Shown: positions 58,966 through 64,000 of the stretch, piece by piece | Layout of the letters: each line of letters opens with the position of its first letter | Numbering within the stretch: the first letter of the stretch is position 1 | DNA from: Cupriavidus basilensis | GTDB taxonomy: Bacteria > Pseudomonadota > Gammaproteobacteria > Burkholderiales > Burkholderiaceae | DNA: 64,000 nucleotides | Reading direction: 5' to 3' | Assembly: GCF_008801925.2 (NCBI RefSeq) | Contig: NZ_CP062803.1 | Span: forward strand, 4,154,001 to 4,218,000 | Position numbers and translations under genes: made by a program | The notes under the pieces: generated by a model | Seen by the model: only the letters and a program-made list of their open reading frames with translations | Told to the model about the DNA's origin: nothing | Databases searched by the model: none

Positions 58966-59805
58966 TCAGGGCAGGTTACGGCCGGGCGGCAACGCCACCG
59001 GCGAGGCAACGGGCGATGCCACCGGGCTGGTCGTGGCGCCGCTGGCCGCGTCGGGCGCGGCTTGGGCGGGCGCCGACTGTGCCGGTGCTGGCGTACCCGG
59101 CGTGGCGGGCGCCGTGTCTGCCGGCGCGGTCCGCCCGGTGGCGGCAGCGTCGAGCCTGGCCGCCTCGGCTTCGGTCACATAGTCGAAGGCCTTGACCACC
59201 TTGACCACGCCGCTGGCATTGCGCGCCACATCGGTGGCGCGCTCGCCCTCGGGCGGCGTGACCACGCCGAGCAGGTAGACGACGCCCTTCTCGGTGACGA
59301 TCTTGATCGAGTTCGAGGGCACGCCATCGGCAGTGACCAGCATGGTCTTGACCTTGCTGGTGATAAAGGTGTCCTGGCTTTGGGTGGCAAACGACGGCGA
59401 CGGGACGATCTCGAGCTCGTTGACCACCTCGCGCGCATTGGACAGGCCCTTTACGTATTGCTCGATCTGCTGCTTGACCGTGTTGTCCTTGGCTTCGCCG
59501 GTCAGCAGCACCTTGCGGTTGAAGACCGTCACGCTCACGCGGGCCTGGCCGTTGTAGCGCGAGTTCAAGGTGTTCTCGGCTTCGAGCTGCAGGCCGCGGT
59601 CGATGGTCTGGGTAGCGGTGGGCCGGCGGTCGGTGGCCATGGTCACGCCGCTGGCCATGCCGGCAGCGATGACCGGAAAGCAGCCGGCGAGCTGCGTGGC
59701 CGCGACGGTCAGGGCCGCCATCATGGCGGCGGTGCGGGCCAGGCGTGGCAGGTGCCCGGTCAGCCGGGCGGCGCGGGATTCACGCGGGTTGGGCAGAGTC
59801 GTCAT
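58966..59805 (-). CDS. BON-domain outer-membrane lipoprotein, DolP (YraP)-like
   Basis: A 279-residue lipoprotein with a lipobox LAGC after the hydrophobic segment AAMMAALTVAATQ. Two BON domains follow: RGLQLEAENTLNSRYNGQARVSVTVFNRKVLLTGEAKDNTVKQQIEQYVKGLSNAREVVNELEI, and TFITSKVKTMLVTADGVPSNSIKIVTEKGVVYLLGVVTPPEGERATDVARNASGVVKVVKAFDYV. A Pro/Ala/Thr-rich C-terminal tail of about 70 residues is an extension not found in E. coli DolP. It keeps the outer membrane intact. AAGGA supports the ATG at 59805. It follows the SIS gene as in E. coli diaA-dolP. Confidence 0.9.
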   Translation of the reverse strand: MTTLPNPRESRAARLTGHLPRLARTAAMMAALTVAATQLAGCFPVIAAGMASGVTMATDRRPTATQTIDRGLQLEAENTLNSRYNGQARVSVTVFNRKVLLTGEAKDNTVKQQIEQYVKGLSNAREVVNELEIVPSPSFATQSQDTFITSKVKTMLVTADGVPSNSIKIVTEKGVVYLLGVVTPPEGERATDVARNASGVVKVVKAFDYVTEAEAARLDAAATGRTAPADTAPATPGTPAPAQSAPAQAAPDAASGATTSPVASPVASPVALPPGRNLP

Positions 59806-59892
59806 GCGGTCCTTGCTGAAAGCGGTGAGGCAAAAAAACGGTGTTGGCAAAAGGCGGCAGCGCCGCGCGGCGGGCTTGGGCGGGCGCAGGCC

Positions 59893-60513
<621 letters not shown>

Positions 60514-60579
60514 TCAAATACGGCATGCGCCGCAAGATACCGCTGCATTATGACGCAGGCGCCTGGGCTGCCTGCCGCT

Positions 60580-60948
60580 TCATTGCGCCGCGCCAGCATC
60601 GAACGCATCGCGGATCCATTCGAGGCGGCCCGGCTCCAGCGCGACCACATCCAGCCGGCAGCGCGGCTCGAAGCCCTGTCCTGCCTGCGCGGCCAGGTAA
60701 TGCGCCGCCGCCAGCAGGATGCGCCGCTGCTTGGCGGGCGTGACGCTGGCCGCCGCACCGCCATAAGCACGGCTGGCGCGCTGGCGCACCTCGACAAACA
60801 CCAGCGTGCCGTCGGCCTCGCGCATGATCAGGTCGATCTCGCCGCCTTTGCAGCGATAATTGCGAACCACGAGCGCCAGGCCCTGCCTTTGCAGGTAGTC
60901 CAGCGCGCGCGACTCGGCCCGGGCTCCCCGCGCCTGCGTTGGCGACAT
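60580..60948 (-). CDS. yraN: UPF0102 endonuclease-like protein YraN
   Basis: A 122-residue protein with the restriction-endonuclease-like core of the YraN family: [54 protein letters not shown], in which the E-I-D and VEVR-R residues correspond to the PD-(D/E)xK motif. The C-terminal helix has [19 protein letters not shown]. Function is unproven, but a role in DNA repair or uptake is suspected. The ATG at 60948 gives [12 protein letters not shown]; an upstream ATG at 60972 is less likely. It is divergent from rsmI with 39 bp between starts. Confidence 0.88.
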   Translation of the reverse strand: MSPTQARGARAESRALDYLQRQGLALVVRNYRCKGGEIDLIMREADGTLVFVEVRQRASRAYGGAAASVTPAKQRRILLAAAHYLAAQAGQGFEPRCRLDVVALEPGRLEWIRDAFDAGAAQ

Positions 60949-60987
60949 CGTGGATTTGAATGATGGTTTCAACGGAAGTTCTCAAGC

Positions 60988-61911
60988 ATGACTGACTGGA
61001 TCTCCCTGGCGGCCGGCCAGTCCTACCCGTCCGGCACCCTGTATGTGGTGGCCACCCCGATCGGCAACCTGGCCGATCTCTCGCTGCGGGCGCTGCATGT
61101 GCTCGGCCTGGTCGATGCCGTGGCCTGCGAGGACACCCGCAACACCGGGCAACTGCTCACGCGCGTGGGGCTGCATCGCCCTTTGCTGGCGGTGCACGAG
61201 CATAACGAGCGCGAAGCGGCCGAGCGCATCAACGCGCGGCTGGCGGCCGGCGAGCGCATCGCCTATGTGTCCGATGCGGGCACGCCCGGCATCTCGGATC
61301 CGGGCGCGCGGCTGGTGGAAGCGGCGCGCGCCGCGGGCCACGCGGTGGTGCCGCTGCCCGGCCCGAGCGCGACGGTAGCCGCGTTGTCGGTGGCGGGTGC
61401 GATGCTCGACAGCGGTGACGGCCGCTTCACCTTTGCCGGTTTCCTGCCGCCCAAGGCGCGTGCGCGCGCCGACGCCATCGCCGGGCTGGCCACGCTGGAC
61501 CATGCCTGGGTGGTGTATGAGGCGCCGCACCGCATCGCCGACACGCTGGCGGCGCTGGCCGCCGCGCTGCCGGCCGGCAGGCGGCTGCTGATTGGCCGTG
61601 AGCTGACCAAGCTGTTCGAGGAAATCAAGGTGCTGCCCGTGAGCGAGGCGCCGGCCTGGCTGGCAGCCGATCCGTCGCGCGCTAAGGGCGAGTTCGTGCT
61701 GGTGGTGGAAGGGGCCGCGCCCGCGGCGGCGGATGCCGGCCTGCCCGACGCCCGCGCCCAGCAGGTGCTGGGCCTGCTGCTGGCCGAGTTGCCGGCCAAG
61801 CGGGCCGCCAAGCTTGCCGCCGCCATTACCGGCGCGCCAACGGATGCGCTGTACCGGCTGGCGCTGGCGCAGCGCGCCGAGGGTGGCGCGGACGACGAAG
61901 CCAGGGAGTAA
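60988..61911 (+). CDS. rsmI: 16S rRNA (cytidine1402-2'-O)-methyltransferase RsmI
   Basis: A 307-residue SAM-dependent enzyme. GTLYVVATPIGNLADLSLRALHVLGLVDAVACEDTRNTGQLL is the universal RsmI opening, followed by AYVSDAGTPGISDPGARLVEAA, VPLPGPSATVAALSVAG and FAGFLPPKA, and VVYEAPHRI. It 2'-O-methylates C1402 of 16S rRNA, working with RsmH. It stands alone on the plus strand, divergent from yraN and convergent with rlpA. The C-terminal region is extended with a basic helix, as is usual in the family. Confidence 0.97.
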   Translation: MTDWISLAAGQSYPSGTLYVVATPIGNLADLSLRALHVLGLVDAVACEDTRNTGQLLTRVGLHRPLLAVHEHNEREAAERINARLAAGERIAYVSDAGTPGISDPGARLVEAARAAGHAVVPLPGPSATVAALSVAGAMLDSGDGRFTFAGFLPPKARARADAIAGLATLDHAWVVYEAPHRIADTLAALAAALPAGRRLLIGRELTKLFEEIKVLPVSEAPAWLAADPSRAKGEFVLVVEGAAPAAADAGLPDARAQQVLGLLLAELPAKRAAKLAAAITGAPTDALYRLALAQRAEGGADDEARE

Positions 61912-61983
61912 GCCGGAGACAAGCGCGAGGCTGGCGCCGTCGGCCTCGCGGACCTGGCAGGGCTGCATGGTCCGCGCCCCGGC

Positions 61984-62808
61984 TCAGCGGCTCTTGCGCT
62001 TGGTGGTGGCAGGCTTGCGCGCCTTGCGGGCCGTGCGCGCCGGCCTGGCGGGATTGTCGGCCATCTCGGAAACGGTGGAGGCATCGTCGCCGCCATCGCC
62101 CGCATCGTCGTCGCCCGGCGTGATCTGTGGCCCCAGCGCCGCCACCTCGGAGCGCGACAGGCGCCGGATCTCCACCTGCGTCGAGCCGTGGTCCGTGAAG
62201 CCGAGGCGCCTGGCGGCGCCGTAGGAGACATCGAGGACGCGGTTGCTGTGATACGGCCCGCGATCGTTGATGCGGACCACCGCGACCTTGCCGTTGCGCA
62301 GGTTGCGCACCAGCACCCAGCTGTCGAGCGGCAGCGAGGGATGCGCGGCGGTCATCGCGCGCATGTCGAAGCGCTCGCCATTGGCGGTCTTGCGGCCATG
62401 GAAGCCCTTGCCATACCAGGATGCCAGGCCACGCTGCTCGAAGGAGCCCAGATCGGGCCGCAAGCCTTCCAGCGAGCCCTGGCCGACGCCCTCGCCCAGC
62501 GCATCGTTGCCGCCGCCCCAGCGGAACAGGCCCCAGCCGTTACCGTTGTCTTTCTGGGCATGATCGGTCGCCTCGCCCCTGGCGGCATCATCGGCCTTGC
62601 CGTTCTTGCCACCGTTCTTGTCGCCCTTTGCCGTCTTGCCCGGCTTGGCAGCCTTGGCACTTCCCGGGGTGGCGGCAGTGGGCATGCCCTCCTGCCCTTC
62701 ATCCGCCGGCGGGATCGCGCAGGCGGCCAGCGCCAGCGCGCACGTGGCGTGCAGGCACAGGCGGACGATCCGCCCGGGGCGGGAAAAATAGGGGGGTAAC
62801 CAAGACAT
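61984..62808 (-). CDS. rlpA: Septal ring lipoprotein RlpA (lytic transglycosylase)
   Basis: A 274-residue lipoprotein (signal ATCALALAAC with the lipobox Cys). A Lys/Gly-rich low-complexity linker occupies about residues 40-95. The double-psi beta-barrel domain follows: GLASWYGKGFHGRKTANGERFDMRAMTAAHPSLPLDSWVLVRNLRNGKVAVVRINDRGPYHSNRVLDVSYGAARRLGF, with the catalytic Glu in NGERFD and Asp in INDRGP. The tail is Lys/Arg/Ala-rich instead of a SPOR domain. It cleaves denuded glycan strands at the septum. It is convergent with rsmI, separated by 72 bp that contain an 8-bp hairpin. Confidence 0.93.
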   Translation of the reverse strand: MSWLPPYFSRPGRIVRLCLHATCALALAACAIPPADEGQEGMPTAATPGSAKAAKPGKTAKGDKNGGKNGKADDAARGEATDHAQKDNGNGWGLFRWGGGNDALGEGVGQGSLEGLRPDLGSFEQRGLASWYGKGFHGRKTANGERFDMRAMTAAHPSLPLDSWVLVRNLRNGKVAVVRINDRGPYHSNRVLDVSYGAARRLGFTDHGSTQVEIRRLSRSEVAALGPQITPGDDDAGDGGDDASTVSEMADNPARPARTARKARKPATTKRKSR

Positions 62809-63134
62809 CGCGGGAGTCTAGCATCACGCAGTTACACCTATGGCCTTGATTATGTTACGAATTGTCTGTAACACGCGGCAAAAACCGTACCCGATTCGGC
62901 GGCGGCCGGGCGCAATGCCAGTCCTGGCAAGGCTTTCGCGGTGTGATGCCCGCATGGCATCATGTCCTGGCCGCGCTGCCGGGCGCAGCACGTTCCAGTG
63001 TGCCCGACGCTACAATGCGAGGACGATTCCAATCGCGGGCCGTCCCGGCGGTTGCGCCCGTTGTGGCGCATCAGGCGCCCGCGGTTTCCGCGGCTTGCGC
63101 GATCTCCCGCGTTCCCCCTCCTGAATTCCGCTCC
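62809..63134. promoter_or_regulatory. Divergent promoter region rlpA / MBL hydrolase
   Basis: A 326-bp gap. An inverted repeat TGTTAC N9 GTAACA spans 62853-62873, and AGTTACAC occurs at 62830, so GTTAC half-sites recur three times close to the rlpA start. TACAAT at 63011-63016 may be a -10 box for the plus-strand gene. No gene is apparent. Confidence 0.4.
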
Positions 63135-63785
63135 ATGCAAGTGCTATTGATTCCCGTGACGCCCTTCCAGCAGAACTGCGCGCTGCTGATCGACGAGACC
63201 ACCGGCCGCGCCGCGGTGACCGATCCCGGCGGCGACCTTGACCGCATCCATGCGGCGGTCAAAGAGCACGGCGTGACGCTGGAGAAGATCTTCCTCACCC
63301 ACGGCCATGTGGACCATTGCGCGGGCGCCGCGTCGCTCGCGCGCGAGCTTGGGATCCCGATCGAGGGGCCGCACGAGGACGAGCGCTTCTGGATCGAGCA
63401 ACTGCCCGAGCAGACGCGCCGCTTCGGCTTTGGCCATGCCGAGATCTTCGAGCCGCAGCGCTGGCTGGACACGGGCGACACCGTGCAGTTCGGCAGCGAG
63501 ACGCTGGAGGTCTACCACTGCCCGGGCCACACGCCCGGCCACGTGGTGTTTTTCTCGCGCGCCAACCGGCTTGCCATCGTGGGCGATGTGCTGTTCGCCG
63601 GCTCGATCGGCCGCACCGACTTTCCGCGCGGCAACCACGCCGACCTGATCCGCTCGATCCGCACCCATCTGTGGCCGCTGGGCGAAGACGTCACCTTCGT
63701 GCCCGGCCATGGGCCCGTCTCCACCTTTGGCGAGGAGCGCAGGAACAACCCGTACGTGGCGGACCACCTGATCGATGTGGCCTAG
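63135..63785 (+). CDS. MBL-fold metallo-hydrolase, YcbL/glyoxalase II-like
   Basis: A 216-residue metallo-beta-lactamase-fold protein. The zinc-binding motif is THGHVDHCAG (HxHxDH), with further ligands in YHCPGHTPGHVVFF, VGDVLFAGSIGRTDFPRG and VPGHGPVSTFGEE. It lacks the helical C-terminal domain of true glyoxalase II and has the length of YcbL, a type I thiolester hydrolase of unclear substrate. The ATG at 63135 is the family start; the open frame extends far upstream. The exonuclease-like gene starts 50 bp downstream, so the pair may be co-transcribed. Confidence 0.92.
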   Translation: MQVLLIPVTPFQQNCALLIDETTGRAAVTDPGGDLDRIHAAVKEHGVTLEKIFLTHGHVDHCAGAASLARELGIPIEGPHEDERFWIEQLPEQTRRFGFGHAEIFEPQRWLDTGDTVQFGSETLEVYHCPGHTPGHVVFFSRANRLAIVGDVLFAGSIGRTDFPRGNHADLIRSIRTHLWPLGEDVTFVPGHGPVSTFGEERRNNPYVADHLIDVA

Positions 63786-63835
63786 CGGGCTAAACCCGCC
63801 ACCGCGCTTCCCGAACCTCATTTCCAAGGCAGGCC

Positions 63836-64000
63836 ATGGCCAAGCGACAGGCACCTGACACCCGTCCCGAAATCTATGTCAGCACCGACGTGGAGGCCGA
63901 CGGCCCCATCCCCGGGCCGCACTCCATGCTGTCGTTCGCCTCCGCCGCGATGCTGGCGGACAAGACCGTGCTGAGCACCTTCTCGGCCAACCTGGAAACG
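63836..64000 (+). CDS. Probable 3'-5' exonuclease (partial, C-terminus outside window)
   Basis: Only 55 residues are visible: [40 protein letters not shown]. The STDVEADGP segment is the first exonuclease motif of DEDD-type 3'-5' exonucleases, with Asp and Glu as metal ligands, and the region [12 protein letters not shown] fits the same family. It starts 50 bp after the MBL hydrolase. The rest, including the other catalytic motifs, is outside the window, so substrate (RNA or DNA) cannot be told. Confidence 0.65.
   Translation, partial: MAKRQAPDTRPEIYVSTDVEADGPIPGPHSMLSFASAAMLADKTVLSTFSANLET

Overview
The window comes from a high-GC (roughly 65% G+C) betaproteobacterium of the Burkholderiaceae, most likely Cupriavidus or a close Ralstonia relative. 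This rests on gene content and protein sequence: a gspC / gspGHIJKLMNDEF type II secretion locus with gspC divergent, a complete soxCD-YZ-AX-B thiosulfate-oxidation cluster, a fused indolepyruvate:ferredoxin oxidoreductase, and the rsmI / yraN / diaA / dolP neighbourhood. It looks chromosomal: no transposase, integrase or phage gene was seen.

Layout. 0-5 kb: truncated GntR regulator, divergent SpmA/SpmB-like membrane protein, a promoter-to-terminator small RNA locus flanked by palindromes, a FUSC transporter and a DUF1488 protein. 5-13 kb: universal stress protein, L,D-transpeptidase, DUF1835 protein with a TetR regulator, KefC-type K+/H+ antiporter with its quinone-reductase partner, a GNAT enzyme, an Lrp regulator and an exported EF-hand protein. 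13.3-26 kb: the type II secretion locus. 26-32 kb: a large NYN/OST-HTH RNA-binding protein with a 19-unit pentapeptide repeat, divergent from the 1197-residue indolepyruvate oxidoreductase. 32-34.3 kb: a less GC-rich island with a PAAR-metallopeptidase effector (reading frame broken), a probable partner or immunity protein and an unknown upstream gene. 34.3-37.6 kb: a three-gene envelope-type operon (TIGR01777 epimerase, DUF4166, small membrane protein) beside a GbsR/MarR-type regulator, with matching operator-like palindromes at both promoters. 37.6-47.7 kb: HD-domain protein, YpeA, VOC protein, three MFS transporters, an extradiol dioxygenase, a parS-like site, 3-methyladenine glycosylase I, and a 650-bp gene-free stretch with six GTATAC palindromes and DnaA-box-like sequences. 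47.8-58.8 kb: tRNA-Ala(CGC) and the sox cluster, all on the minus strand. 58.9-64 kb: dolP-like, diaA/gmhA-like, yraN, divergent rsmI, rlpA, an MBL hydrolase and the start of an exonuclease-like gene.

How genes work together. The sox genes encode SoxAX, SoxYZ, SoxB and SoxCD with accessory cytochromes, a SoxW-like thioredoxin, SoxF flavoprotein and an ArsR repressor whose own promoter carries a palindrome. The Gsp genes build an envelope-spanning secretion machine; the prepilin peptidase GspO is not in the window. The most unusual signals are the small RNA at about 2146-2205, the GTATAC/DnaA-box cluster at 46.68-47.04 kb, the NYN/OST-HTH repeat protein and the PAAR effector island. Start sites were chosen by ribosome-binding site and family length. 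No database search was possible, so family names are from recognition of the protein sequence.
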